Assembly (NCBI RefSeq): GCF_029868325.1
Contig: NZ_JARWNW010000313.1
Location: 1-45,216, forward strand
Direction: 5' to 3'
DNA from: Nocardia carnea
Lineage (GTDB): Bacteria > Actinomycetota > Actinomycetes > Mycobacteriales > Mycobacteriaceae
Length of the DNA stretch: 45,216 nt
A model generated the notes under the pieces. It was not told the origin of the DNA. It saw nothing but the letters and a program-made list of their open reading frames with translations, and made no database searches. The position numbers and the translations under genes were made by a program. Every line of letters starts with the position of its first letter. Positions within the stretch are counted from its first letter, which is position 1. Below are positions 16,621 to 25,493 of the stretch, one piece after another.

Positions 16621-18690
16621 ATGAACGGTATGCCGAATTCCGCGCCCGCACCGGACGTGATCGTGCTCGCCGGGGGCCGGGCCAGCCGTATGGGTGGCGT
16701 CGACAAACCGGGGCTCGTGGTGGGCGGGCGGTCGATGCTGGAAACCGCGCTGGCCGCGGCGGGATCGGGTCGCACTGTGGTCGTCGGCCCGCCGCGACCT
16801 GAACTCGCCGCGTCGATCCTGCAAACCCGCGAACCAGAACCCGGGTCCGGCCCGGTGGCGGCCATTGCGGCCGGTGTGGCCGCGCTCGGCGCCGAGGTCA
16901 CCGCCCAGGTGGTCGTCCTCGCCGCCGATATGCCCTTCCTGACGCCCGCTGTGATCGGTGAATTACTGCAGCAGTCTGCGGATTTCGACGCCGTGTTCGC
17001 GGCCGACGGCAACGGCCGGCCGCAATACCTGATCGGCGTGTGGCGGTACGAGGCCCTGGCCGCCCGGCTGCGCGAACTCGGCACGGTGATCAATCAGCCG
17101 ATGAAAGCACTGGTGCCACCGCACACGAAAATGGTGACGCTGGCCGGGGTCGACGATTGCGATACACCGGGAGATGTCGACGCCGCCCGTGCCGCGTTCG
17201 GCACAAGTCAGGATTCGGCCCACCGCGTCGGCCACGACGGGCCCCCCGGCACCGCCGGCGGTTCAGCACACAGCACCAGTGATAACGAGACGTTCGGTAC
17301 GGGCACCGCCGAGACACCCGACAGCGGTCGTGCCGCGCTCGGGTCCCGCGATGGTTCCGAGGTGGTCGGCCTTCGTCCGGTGTTCGCTCCCGGCGGCGCC
17401 GAGCCCGCCGTCTCCGGCGACGCGGCGACGAGGGATTTCAGCGCACCGGTTCCCGCAACCACCGGACAACCTGCCACCGGAACCCGGCCCACGTATCCCG
17501 CGGGAATCCGGGAACCCGGCGCCCGCTTGCCGCTACCGCTGGACAAGGCGCGCGAAGCCCTGCACGACAACCTGTCCCGGCTTCCCGGTCGTCCGTGCGA
17601 GTTGGCCGCTGCGCGGGGCGCGGCGCTGCTCGCCCCGATCACCGCGCTCGGCGCCCTGCCCCGTTTCGATGTCTCGGCGATGGACGGGTACGCGGTCCGC
17701 GGAGACGGCCCGTGGGAGCTTCGTGCCGATATCGGTTTCGCCGGCGGGCAACGGCCGGACGGTTTACACCCCGGTGAAGCAGTCCGGATCGCCACCGGCG
17801 CCCAGGTTCCCGAGGGCACCACCCGTGTCCTGCGCGATGAGTCCGCCCGGTACGACGGCCGGCTGCACCGAATTCCCGATACGCCGGAGCGTTCCGATAT
17901 CCGCCGATGCGGCGAGGACCGCACGCCCGGTGATGTCATCGCACCGGCCGGTTCCCCTGTCACCGCCGCGCTGGTTTCCGCGGCCGCCGCGGTCGAAGTC
18001 ACCACCGCTGCCGTCCGCGGACCCGTGCGCGCCCGTATAGTCATGACCGGCGACGAGATCCGCAGTACCGGCCCGCTACAAGCCGGGCAGACCCGGGATT
18101 CCATCGGCCCGATCCTGCCCGCACTACTCGCCGCGCAGGGAGTACACACCCTCGATCAGGTACATCTTCGCGACACCTCCCACGGTTTCGATCAAGTTTT
18201 GGCTACTGCCACCGATTGCGATCTCCTGGTCGTAGTCGGCGCGACCGGCGGCGGCGCCGCCGACCAACTCCGCGGCGCCCTCGACCGCGCCCGAGCCCGA
18301 ATCCTGGTCCCCCGTCTCGCGCTACGCCCCGGCGGTTCCACCGTGGCAGCCGAACTCCCCTCGACCACCACGGTTCTCGGGCTCCCCGGCAACCCGTTCG
18401 CCGCAGTCGCCACCCTGCTCGCCCTGTCCCCCGCTATCGTCGCGGGCCGCACCGGCGCCCACCCACCCCGGCCACTGATCGGCCCTCTGCACAACGCCGC
18501 GGAAATCTCCGGTCCGGTAACCCGCATCGTCCCCGCCCGCAGGAGCGAGGACGCCGTCGGCGGTTGGATCGGCGACCCCACCGTGCGAACCGCCCACCTC
18601 GGCGGCCTCGTTGACCGCGACGGTGTGGTGATCGTCCCCGCCGATGCCCAGGATGGCACCCCGGTCGAGTTCGTCCACGTCCCCCGCTGA
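16621..18690 (+). CDS. mobA-moeA: MobA-MoeA fusion (molybdenum cofactor biosynthesis)
   Basis: The 689-residue protein has two enzymes. Residues about 1-195 are a MobA-like nucleotidyltransferase (LAGGRASRMGGVDKP, AADMPFL) that would attach GMP to molybdopterin. Residues about 300-689 are MoeA-like, inserting molybdate into adenylated molybdopterin (DVSAMDGYAVRG, VMTGDEIRSTG, LPGNPFAAVA). A linker of about 110 residues is Ser/Thr/Gly/Pro-rich. The usual MoeA GGxSxGD(Y)D motif reads GATGGGAADQL, so the MoeA half is divergent and may not be the main MoeA. ATG 16621 and 16630 are both possible starts. It would serve NarG, 9 kb away. Confidence 0.85.
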   Translation: MNGMPNSAPAPDVIVLAGGRASRMGGVDKPGLVVGGRSMLETALAAAGSGRTVVVGPPRPELAASILQTREPEPGSGPVAAIAAGVAALGAEVTAQVVVLAADMPFLTPAVIGELLQQSADFDAVFAADGNGRPQYLIGVWRYEALAARLRELGTVINQPMKALVPPHTKMVTLAGVDDCDTPGDVDAARAAFGTSQDSAHRVGHDGPPGTAGGSAHSTSDNETFGTGTAETPDSGRAALGSRDGSEVVGLRPVFAPGGAEPAVSGDAATRDFSAPVPATTGQPATGTRPTYPAGIREPGARLPLPLDKAREALHDNLSRLPGRPCELAAARGAALLAPITALGALPRFDVSAMDGYAVRGDGPWELRADIGFAGGQRPDGLHPGEAVRIATGAQVPEGTTRVLRDESARYDGRLHRIPDTPERSDIRRCGEDRTPGDVIAPAGSPVTAALVSAAAAVEVTTAAVRGPVRARIVMTGDEIRSTGPLQAGQTRDSIGPILPALLAAQGVHTLDQVHLRDTSHGFDQVLATATDCDLLVVVGATGGGAADQLRGALDRARARILVPRLALRPGGSTVAAELPSTTTVLGLPGNPFAAVATLLALSPAIVAGRTGAHPPRPLIGPLHNAAEISGPVTRIVPARRSEDAVGGWIGDPTVRTAHLGGLVDRDGVVIVPADAQDGTPVEFVHVPR

Positions 18691-18769
18691 CCCGTCGCAT
18701 ACAGCAATACTCCGTCCGCCGGTAGCGTCACCGGACAAACATTGTCATGCAGACCAGGGGCTTTCACCG

Positions 18770-19036
18770 ATGACTGCAACCCAGCACCCATACGTCGAGA
18801 AACTGACGTGGGACAGAGAGGCCAACGCCGCATACCTCTACATCCGGCCGGACGGTCCGCACAAACCCGCCCGCGCCCTTCCGGTCGACGACAAGGACGG
18901 CGCCACCGTGGCCGTCCTGGACTTCGCCGCCGACGGCACCTTGCTCGGTGTGGAACTGCTCGACGCAGACACCCAGTTGACGCCCGCCATGAAGGCCACT
19001 GCGACCGATATCGCCCGCGACCACCCCATCTCCTGA
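18770..19036 (+). CDS. DUF2283 small protein
   Basis: The 88-residue protein carries the DUF2283 pattern WDREANAAYLYIRP, followed by VDDKDGATVAVLDFAADGTLLGVELLDA. This small beta-rich family has no established function; members occur near toxin-antitoxin or accessory loci. The ATG at 18770 follows the MobA-MoeA stop by 79 bases, with a purine-rich AGGGG about 12 bases ahead. Confidence 0.85.
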   Translation: MTATQHPYVEKLTWDREANAAYLYIRPDGPHKPARALPVDDKDGATVAVLDFAADGTLLGVELLDADTQLTPAMKATATDIARDHPIS

Positions 19037-19075
19037 CCGGGTATGCCCACTATCGACCGGGCTCGCTGCGCACAC

Positions 19076-19106
19076 TTGACCATGCCGTTACGGCATAGTT
19101 CACCCT
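19076..19106 (+). promoter_or_regulatory. Candidate MerR-type promoter/operator
   Basis: TTGACC (19076-19081) is followed at once by the perfect dyad ATGCCG-TTA-CGGCAT (19082-19096). A dyad just downstream of a -35 element is the usual position for a MerR-family operator in a stretched spacer. The -10 is not clear. The MerR gene starts 61 bases further on, so autoregulation is plausible. Confidence 0.4.
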
Positions 19107-19157
19107 GGAGTACCGGCACGGTACACACGCCGGCAGATCCGAGCCGAGGAGCCGATC

Positions 19158-19877
19158 ATGACCTGGAGTACTCGTGAACTCGCCGAACTCGCCGGCACGA
19201 GCGTGCGGACGGTACGGCACTATCACGAGGTCGGTCTCCTCGAACAGCCCGAACGGAGCAGCAACGGCTACAAGCGCTACGGCGTCTCGCATCTGCTGCG
19301 CGTGCTGCGCATCAAACGCCTGGCCGACCTCGGGATACCGCTGTCGCAGATCGCCGAGATGGGCGAGGAAGAGTACCCGCGCGAATCGTTGCGCACGCTG
19401 GACGCAGAACTGGCCGCGACCATCGAGCGCCTACAGCGCATCCGGATGGAACTCGCCCTCATCCTCCGGCAGGGAACCCCCACCGATCTGCCACCCGATC
19501 TGGTTCCGGTCACCGCAGAGTTCACCGAGGCCGACCGGGCCTACACCGTCATCATGAACCGGGTTCTCGGTCCAACAGCCCTGGATTCGATGCGCGATGT
19601 GATTTCCACCGGCGACTCCAGCGATCCCGCCCTGGCCGATTTCGACAACCTTCCCGCCGACGCCGACGAACGGACCCGCGAGGAGGTGGCCGGACGGATC
19701 GCTCCGTATGCCCGCAGACTCCATATCGACTATCCGAACCTCGCCGCGGTACACGATTCACCGGTCGGCCCGCAGCGCGCGACTCAGGCCCTCGCCCTGG
19801 CTCTGAAGGAGCTCTACAACGAGGCCCAGTTCGACGTCCTACTCCGCGTGAACCGCATACTCACGGCCACCGACTGA
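19158..19877 (+). CDS. MerR-family transcriptional regulator
   Basis: The 239-residue protein starts with a classic MerR winged helix: STRELAELAGTSVRTVRHYHEVGLLEQPERSSNGYKRY. The dimerisation helix follows (DAELAATIERLQRIRMELALIL). The C-terminal 120 residues have no effector domain or cysteine ligands that I recognise, so metal sensing is unlikely. AGGAG precedes the ATG at 19158. The target genes are not evident; the TGGAGTAC octamer occurs both in its leader (19106) and at its fifth base (19164). Confidence 0.88.
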   Translation: MTWSTRELAELAGTSVRTVRHYHEVGLLEQPERSSNGYKRYGVSHLLRVLRIKRLADLGIPLSQIAEMGEEEYPRESLRTLDAELAATIERLQRIRMELALILRQGTPTDLPPDLVPVTAEFTEADRAYTVIMNRVLGPTALDSMRDVISTGDSSDPALADFDNLPADADERTREEVAGRIAPYARRLHIDYPNLAAVHDSPVGPQRATQALALALKELYNEAQFDVLLRVNRILTATD

Positions 19878-19920
19878 CCCGAAGAAATCCGCTACATCTA
19901 CACGCCCACATCGCGCCGGG

Positions 19921-20139
19921 CCATATGTCACCACCGAAGCGATGGACAGGGCACTGGAGGTGCACCGACATCTGGCCGCGGCGAGTCGACACCGTCACTT
20001 CAGGTTGCCGGATCTCATCGTCGCCGCCACCGCCGAATGCGCCGGGGCAACTGTGCTGCACTACGACGCCGACTACGATCGAATTGCGACGATCACCAGC
20101 CAAGCCACTGAATGGGTCGCTCCGAAGGGGTCGCTGTGA
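19921..20139 (+). pseudogene. VapC toxin remnant (C-terminal half of a PIN domain)
   Basis: From 19921 the frame reads PYVTTEAMDRALEVHRH, then PDLIVAATAECAGATVLHYDADYDRIATIT and EWVAPKGSL. This is the C-terminal half of a PIN-domain ribonuclease of the VapC type, with the late acidic residues in DADYDRIA. The N-terminal half with the first catalytic Asp is missing, and the sequence just upstream is the end of the MerR gene. There is no VapB here. An ATG at 19942 would give 65 residues but no complete active site. Confidence 0.75.
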
Positions 20140-20284
20140 TCCGGGGCTGGGCCGAGTCGGCTATGCATTTGAGCGCTTGACTTCGGTTCACAGCCACACG
20201 GCATCGGCTGAGATGTGCCACGGGGAGCCGTAATGACAATTTTCTGGACAGCCCCGGTCTTTCAGCGGTGGATTCACCATCGGT

Positions 20285-21205
20285 CTACCTTTCCGCCGCA
20301 TGGTTCAGTTCGGCAAGGAGGCTGATGGTGCGGTTCTGTTCGGCGGTGGTCCCGTAGGGCGCGGCCATGAATTCGGTGGCCCCGGCCGCCTCGAATCGGG
20401 TGAGCGCCTGTGCCACTTCGGTATCGGTGCCGACGATCGCGACATCCTGTGGCCCGGCCGCGCCTTCCCGGTCGAGGGTGGCGCGGTACTCGGGTACCTG
20501 CGCAGCGAGCGCGAACTGCTCGGCTATCCGAGCTCTGACGTCGTCGACTGTGTCGGTGACGCAGACGGGCAGGCCGGCGACGATGCGCGGCGAAGCTTTG
20601 CCGGCATCGGCTGCGGCTTTGGTGATGACTGGAACAACGTGCTCAGCCAGGGTTTTCGGTCCTACCATCCAGGTCGCGGTCCCGTCGGTGAGTTCGCCGG
20701 CCAATTGCAGCATGCGCGGCCCCAGGGCCGCGAGCAGCACCGGCGGGGCGGGTTGACCGCCGGGGATCATCACGGCTCCCACGGCAGTGTGCGTTTCCCC
20801 GCGGTGGTCGACACTGTTACCGCGCAGCAATGGGCCGAGTATCGAGAGGTATTCGCGCACGCGCTGTACCGGCCGGTCAGTGGGCAAGCCGAATATCCCC
20901 GACACCATCGCGCCGATGCCCGCGCCCACGCCCAGTGTCAGGCGCCCCGCAACTGCGGCCTGCACCGTCAGCGCCTGCCCGGCCAGCATCATCGGGTGCC
21001 GCTGCGGAACCGGCACGACGGCCGTGCCGACCGCGATATCGGTGGCGGCGCCGGCCACCGCGAGCGCGGTCAGCGCGTCCCAGCCGAGCGCCTGACTCGC
21101 CCATGCGGTGGCGAAACCGGAATCAGCCGCCTGCCGCACCTGGTCCACGACAGTCGCCAACGTCGTGGGACCGCGTACATCACCAACCGCCAACCCGATC
21201 TGCAT
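20285..21205 (-). CDS. F420-dependent LLM-class oxidoreductase
   Basis: The 306-residue luciferase-like monooxygenase-fold protein starts MQIGLAVGDVRGPTTLATVVDQ and contains GTAVVPVPQRHPMMLAGQALT and RLTLGVGAG, typical of actinobacterial F420-binding oxidoreductases (TIGR03564-like). The substrate is unknown. GAGGAGA lies five bases before the ATG at 21205. It is divergent from a TetR regulator 107 bases away, which probably controls it. Confidence 0.85.
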   Translation of the reverse strand: MQIGLAVGDVRGPTTLATVVDQVRQAADSGFATAWASQALGWDALTALAVAGAATDIAVGTAVVPVPQRHPMMLAGQALTVQAAVAGRLTLGVGAGIGAMVSGIFGLPTDRPVQRVREYLSILGPLLRGNSVDHRGETHTAVGAVMIPGGQPAPPVLLAALGPRMLQLAGELTDGTATWMVGPKTLAEHVVPVITKAAADAGKASPRIVAGLPVCVTDTVDDVRARIAEQFALAAQVPEYRATLDREGAAGPQDVAIVGTDTEVAQALTRFEAAGATEFMAAPYGTTAEQNRTISLLAELNHAAER

Positions 21206-21312
21206 TTTCGTCTCCTCGGTCCGGCGCCCCACAATAATCGGAGAGGGCACCCCATTTATTGAAGTGTACGATACGGGGCGACCACCCCACTTAGCAAGAA
21301 GGTGCCAGCCCC
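21206..21312. promoter_or_regulatory. Divergent promoter region of the LLM/TetR pair
   Basis: This 107-base gap between divergent starts is AT-richer than its surroundings. A direct repeat CACCCCANTTA occurs at 21248-21258 and 21283-21293, 35 bases apart. AAGTG (21262-21266) and CACTT (near 21288-21292) could form a loose dyad across it. These are candidate TetR sites only. Confidence 0.35.
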
Positions 21313-21894
21313 ATGGGAGAAAGCCCCAGCTCGCCGGATCGCCGGCGGGCGGATGCGCGACGCAACCGGGACCGCTTGATATCCGCTGCGAGCGCCGTCA
21401 TTGCCGACGCCGGTACGGCGGCGTCCCTGGAGGAGATCGCCCGGCGCGCCGGAGTCGGGTCGGCCACCTTGCACCGGCACTTCCCCAGCCGCGCTGACCT
21501 ACTGGAGGCCGTCCTCCGCGATCGAGTCGCGTCGTTGTGCGCCCGGGCGCAGGAACTGTCCACCGCGCCGAGCGCCGAGGCGGCCTTGCTGACCTGGCTT
21601 CGTGACGTCGTGGCGCACGCCGCTACGTCACGGGCACTCGGACCGGCGCTCGCCGGTTACGAGCCCGATCCGGGATTCTCACCCCACACCATGATCCGGG
21701 ACGCCGCACAGCAACTCCTCGCTCGCGCCCAGCAGGAAGGCTCGGTCGCCCCGAGCCTCGCCGTCGACGATGTTCTGCAACTCACGAACGGCATAGCCCT
21801 GGCGACCGAAACTCTTCCCGACCCCGCGCAACGTGCAGACATACTCATAGCCCTCGCCGCAGACGGATTCCTGCGCGGCGCCACCGGCAACTGA
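21313..21894 (+). CDS. TetR-family transcriptional repressor
   Basis: The 193-residue protein has an N-terminal helix-turn-helix: RNRDRLISAASAVIADAG, then LEEIARRAGVGSATLHRHFPSRADLLEAVL. The variable C-terminal ligand domain includes a TetR-type helix pair near LLTWLRDVVAHAATSRALG. It faces the F420-dependent oxidoreductase, the usual arrangement for local repression. The start at ATG 21313 has AGAAGG about ten bases ahead. The ligand is unknown. Confidence 0.9.
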   Translation: MGESPSSPDRRRADARRNRDRLISAASAVIADAGTAASLEEIARRAGVGSATLHRHFPSRADLLEAVLRDRVASLCARAQELSTAPSAEAALLTWLRDVVAHAATSRALGPALAGYEPDPGFSPHTMIRDAAQQLLARAQQEGSVAPSLAVDDVLQLTNGIALATETLPDPAQRADILIALAADGFLRGATGN

Positions 21895-22002
21895 CAGGCG
21901 GCACCGGCCCGGAACACGTCCATTCAGAGCGCTTGGCCGTCTCGCGCAATCGGACCGTTCGCAACCTGCCGGATGGCCTGGCCGGCAGGTTTGCAACTCA
22001 CG

Positions 22003-22137
22003 TCACCGAAGGGGGTTCGTCCACTTCACGCCGGTGAACCTGGCGAAATCGGTATCGTTGGAATGGATTTCACCCTGATTCTCAATTGCGTACGCCGCGA
22101 TCTGCGCGTCCGTCGTCAGATTTCCGGCCGTAATCAT
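22003..22137 (-). pseudogene. VapC toxin remnant (last ~44 residues of a PIN domain)
   Basis: The minus strand reads MITAGNLTTDAQIAAYAIEN, then GEIHSNDTDFARFTGVKWTNPLR and TGA. LTTDA and HSNDTDFARF are the final acidic motifs of a VapC PIN domain. In-frame TAA at 22149-22147 blocks any longer product, and narI ends just upstream, so the first two-thirds of the toxin and its antitoxin are gone. No other gene is seen between 21895 and 22204. Confidence 0.7.
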
Positions 22138-22204
22138 GATGCCCGCTTATTGCATCGTCAAGATGCCTGTCGAAGCATGGGCAGGGACCGTGCGGCCGCG
22201 CCGG

Positions 22205-22945
22205 TCAGCGCCAGCGTTCCGGGGTGACCGGGGCTTCCCAGGCGCGGGAGTAGCGGCGTTTGTCGGGGCCGGCGATCTCCTTGCTGCGGTAGACGACGTA
22301 GGGGCGGACCAGGTAGCCGACGGGGGCGGAGAACATGTGGACGAGGCGGGTGTAGGGCCAGGCGGCGATCAGGGCCAGGACGAACAGGCCGTGGGCTTGG
22401 AACGTCCACGGGGTGCCGACCATCAAATCCGGTTGGGGGCTCAGGGTGAACAGGCTGCGGAACCACGGGGAGACCGTTTCGCGGTAGTTGTAGGTGCCCC
22501 ACAGCAGGTTGCTGCCCATGGTGTTCAGCATGCCGGTGATCAGGGCGCCGGCGAGCAGGAAGTACATGAACTTGTCGTTGGTGGTGGTCGCTTTGCGGAC
22601 AGCGGGGACGGTGAAGCGGCGGTAGAGCAGGATGCCGATACCGGCGATCACCATCAGGCCGGCCACCGAGCCGGCGCTCACCGACACCAGGTGATAGACG
22701 TGTTCGCTGATGCCCACGGCGGCGGTCCAGGATTCGGGGATCAGGACACCGAGCACATGACCGAAGAACACCCCGAGCATGCCGAAGTGGAACAGAGGGC
22801 TGCCCATGCGCAGCAGGCGGGATTCGTAGATCTGCGAGGAGCGGGTGGTCCAGCCGAACTGGTCGTTGCGGTAACGCCAGATATGGCCGAGCACGAACGA
22901 CGTGAAAGCCACGTAGGGCAGGGTCATCCACAAGAATGTGGTCAC
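22205..22945 (-). CDS. narI: Respiratory nitrate reductase gamma subunit (cytochrome b)
   Basis: NarI is the 246-residue membrane anchor that takes electrons from menaquinol through two b haems to NarH. Five hydrophobic spans are visible. Haem-ligand histidines are likely in PLFHFGMLGVFFGHVLG, ISEHVYHLVS and the C-terminal AHGLFVL...LVHMFSAP. It starts with GTG 22945, preceded by a strong AGGAGG. It is the last gene of narGHJI. A 129-base gap separates it from narJ, unusually long for this operon, and that gap holds an imperfect direct repeat. Confidence 0.95.
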   Translation of the reverse strand: MTTFLWMTLPYVAFTSFVLGHIWRYRNDQFGWTTRSSQIYESRLLRMGSPLFHFGMLGVFFGHVLGVLIPESWTAAVGISEHVYHLVSVSAGSVAGLMVIAGIGILLYRRFTVPAVRKATTTNDKFMYFLLAGALITGMLNTMGSNLLWGTYNYRETVSPWFRSLFTLSPQPDLMVGTPWTFQAHGLFVLALIAAWPYTRLVHMFSAPVGYLVRPYVVYRSKEIAGPDKRRYSRAWEAPVTPERWR

Positions 22946-22950
22946 CAGGT

Positions 22951-23090
22951 CCTCCTCGGAACAGGGGTCTGTGGTCCGCCGAGGCCGGCGCGTGTGCGGA
23001 GGCGGGAGCGCATCACGGGAGCCCCCTCGGAGCAGGTGCCTGCGGTCCGCGGAGACCGGGGCAGCGGGACCGCGTCATCGGCGGCCTTCC
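22951..23090. repeat. Imperfect ~65-71-base direct repeat at the narJ-narI junction
   Basis: CTCGGA-ACAGGGGTCTG-TGGTCCGCCGAG (from 22955) recurs as CTCGGA-GCAGGTGCCTG-CGGTCCGCGGAG (from 23026), with further similarity downstream. The first copy covers the narI ribosome site and the second runs into the narJ stop. It looks like a local tandem duplication that lengthened the gap. Confidence 0.5.
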
Positions 23091-23755
23091 GATCGGTCCG
23101 GCATCGTCGGGTCCATGGCGAAGGGCTCCAGCCCGACCTCTTCTTCGGGTGGGCCCTGCGCGGCGAGTTCGGCGATCTTGCGCCGGTCCGCCGTGGTCGG
23201 CGGGGCGAGGGTCGCCAGTACGGCGGCCAGTATCCCGGCATAGGGCGAACCGGCGTCGGACAGCGACAGTCGCAGCAGCTCTATTACCGGGACGTGTTCG
23301 CCGAGGAGACGTTCGCCGCCGACGGGGTCCACGGTGGCGGCGAATTCGAGCAGCACCGGCAGGTGGTCGGGGAGTTCGGTGTCGTCGAGTTCGACCCCGG
23401 CGTGCCGGTAGGCGTGTTTGAACCGCAGCAGCGCCATACCCCGTTTGCGGGTGTCACCGTAGGCGTAGAAGGTGAGGTGCAGGCTGGCGCGGCGGCGCAT
23501 ATCGAAGGTTTCGACGTAGTGCGCGGCCAGGTCGAGTTGCGATGTCGTGCGCAGGTGGCCGCAGAACTCCCCGAGATGGGTGCGCACCGGTTCCGGTAGC
23601 TCGCCGACGGCCGCGCTCAGCTGGTCGAGCATGGTGATGGTGGCGGTGGCGGGATAGTCGAGTAGCAGGGCGGCGGTACGCCAGACGAGCCGGCGGTCCC
23701 GTTCGCTCATCACGACCGTGGGTTCGGGCCGACGGCGTAGTTTCAACAGCGACAT
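23075..23755 (-). CDS. narJ: Nitrate reductase assembly chaperone
   Basis: NarJ is the 226-residue cytosolic chaperone that holds NarG during molybdenum cofactor and Fe-S insertion and docking to NarI. The helical core contains LLLDYPATAT, LAAHYVETFDMRRRASLHLTFYAYGDTRKRG and DHLPVLLEFAA, all typical of the family. GGAG lies seven bases ahead of ATG 23755. The C-terminal tail (EEEVGLEPFAMDP...) is acidic and probably flexible. It starts 31 bases after narH ends. Confidence 0.95.
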   Translation of the reverse strand: MSLLKLRRRPEPTVVMSERDRRLVWRTAALLLDYPATATITMLDQLSAAVGELPEPVRTHLGEFCGHLRTTSQLDLAAHYVETFDMRRRASLHLTFYAYGDTRKRGMALLRFKHAYRHAGVELDDTELPDHLPVLLEFAATVDPVGGERLLGEHVPVIELLRLSLSDAGSPYAGILAAVLATLAPPTTADRRKIAELAAQGPPEEEVGLEPFAMDPTMPDRSEGRR

Positions 23756-23786
23756 TGTCTACTCCGCTCTGCGGGCACCGGGCGAG

Positions 23787-25445
23787 TCACCGGCCGACCT
23801 CCGAGGGTTCGGGTCGCGCAGTGCCTTCACCGCTCGCGGCCGCCCCGTTCGTGCTGACCGGGACCAACCCGTCGGTGCTCTTCCCGTCCCAGTTGAGCAG
23901 GTTGATCCGGCCCGATTTCTCCTCCGGTGCCGCTTCGTTCGAGTCGGTGAGCTGGAATTTCTCCACCATCTGGTCGAAGGCGGTCATCCCCGGACCGCCG
24001 TCGTTGTCCAGGCTGCAGCCGGTAGCGAGCGAGTCCAGTTCGTGCGCCTGCGCGCCCGCGCCGGTCGGGATCACGTAGCGGTGCTCGTATTTCGCGATGG
24101 CGAGCAGCCGGTACATGGCTTCGATCTCTTCCGGTTCCAGCCGGACCGAGGGCGCGATGGCCGGGTCGGGTTCCTGGCCGAGGTTGACCGACCGCATGAA
24201 CGCGCGCATACCGGCGAGCCGCTGCAATGCCGCGCGAACCGGGCCGACGTCACCGGCGGTGAACAGTTCGGCCAAGTACTCGACGGGGATGCGGAGTGCG
24301 TCGATGGCACCGAACAGGTTGGCGTGATCCTCACCGTCGTGCCCGGTATCGGTCAGCACATCCACGACCGGCGAAAGCGGCGGCACGTACCAGACCATCG
24401 GCATCGTGCGGTACTCCGGATGCAGCGGTAGCGCGATCTGGTAGTCGACGATGAGTTTGTAGACCGGTGAATCCTGGGCGGCCTGAATCCATTCCGGGGA
24501 TATCCCGGCCCGCTCGGCCTCGGCGACGACGCGCGGATCATGTGGATTGAGGAACACCCCGAGCTGACTCGGATACAGATCTTTGTCCTCGCTGACCGAG
24601 GCCGCCTCGAGCACCGCGTCGGCGTCGTAGAGCATGACGCCGATATAGCGCAGCCGGCCGACGCAGGTTTCCGAGCATACGGTCGGGATACCGACCTCCA
24701 CCCGCGGATAGCAGAACGTGCATTTCTCGGCTTTACCGGTTTTGTGGTTGAAGTAGATCTTCTTGTATGGGCAGGCGGTCATGCATTGCCGCCAGCCGCG
24801 ACATTTGTCCTGGTCCACCAGAACGATGCCGTCTTCGGAGCGTTTGTAGATCGCCCCGGAGGGGCACGACGCCGCGCACGACGGGTTCAGGCAGTGTTCG
24901 CAGATTCGCGGCAGGTAGAACATGAAGGTCTCTTCGAATTCGAGCTTCACCTGCTCGGAGACCCGTGCCAGCAGCGGATCCTTACCGACCTGTTCCGGCC
25001 CGGACCCCAGATCGTCGTCCCAGTTCGCACCCCAGGTGACCTTCGTATCCGCGCCGGTGATCAGCGATTTCGGCCGGGCAACCGGTGTGGTGTCGATGGC
25101 CGGGGAGGACAGCAGATTGTCGTATTCGTAGCTCCAGGGCTCGTAATAGTCCTCGATGGTCGGCAGGTCGGGGTTGGCGAAGATATTCAGCAGCCGTTTG
25201 AATCGCGACCCCGATTTCAGGGTGAGCTTGCCCCGCTTGTCGAGCGTCCAGCCGCCCTTCCACTTCTCCTGGTCTTGATATTGCCGCGGATACCCCTGGC
25301 CGGGCCGGGTTTCCACATTGTTGAACCAGACGTATTCCGTGCCACCGCGGTTGGTCCAGGCCTGTTTGCAGGTGACCGAACAGGTGTGGCAGCCGATGCA
25401 TTTGTCCAGATTCATGACCATGGCCATTTGCGCCATCACGCGCAT
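23787..25445 (-). CDS. narH: Respiratory nitrate reductase beta subunit (Fe-S protein)
   Basis: NarH (552 residues) wires electrons from NarI haem to NarG. Four cysteine groups are present: CIGCHTCSVTC (residues 16-26), CEHCLNPSCAASCP, CRGWRQCMTACP and CTFCYPRVE with VCSETC. The Trp in CRGWRQC marks the cluster that is 3Fe-4S in NarH. GAGGGGGA precedes ATG 25445. It is 48 bases after narG. The C-terminal region beyond residue 500 is Ser/Glu-rich and not conserved. Confidence 0.97.
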   Translation of the reverse strand: MRVMAQMAMVMNLDKCIGCHTCSVTCKQAWTNRGGTEYVWFNNVETRPGQGYPRQYQDQEKWKGGWTLDKRGKLTLKSGSRFKRLLNIFANPDLPTIEDYYEPWSYEYDNLLSSPAIDTTPVARPKSLITGADTKVTWGANWDDDLGSGPEQVGKDPLLARVSEQVKLEFEETFMFYLPRICEHCLNPSCAASCPSGAIYKRSEDGIVLVDQDKCRGWRQCMTACPYKKIYFNHKTGKAEKCTFCYPRVEVGIPTVCSETCVGRLRYIGVMLYDADAVLEAASVSEDKDLYPSQLGVFLNPHDPRVVAEAERAGISPEWIQAAQDSPVYKLIVDYQIALPLHPEYRTMPMVWYVPPLSPVVDVLTDTGHDGEDHANLFGAIDALRIPVEYLAELFTAGDVGPVRAALQRLAGMRAFMRSVNLGQEPDPAIAPSVRLEPEEIEAMYRLLAIAKYEHRYVIPTGAGAQAHELDSLATGCSLDNDGGPGMTAFDQMVEKFQLTDSNEAAPEEKSGRINLLNWDGKSTDGLVPVSTNGAAASGEGTARPEPSEVGR

Positions 25446-25493
25446 AGCTGGTCCCCCTCTCCGGGAATATGTGGATGAACCGGCTGCGCCATA

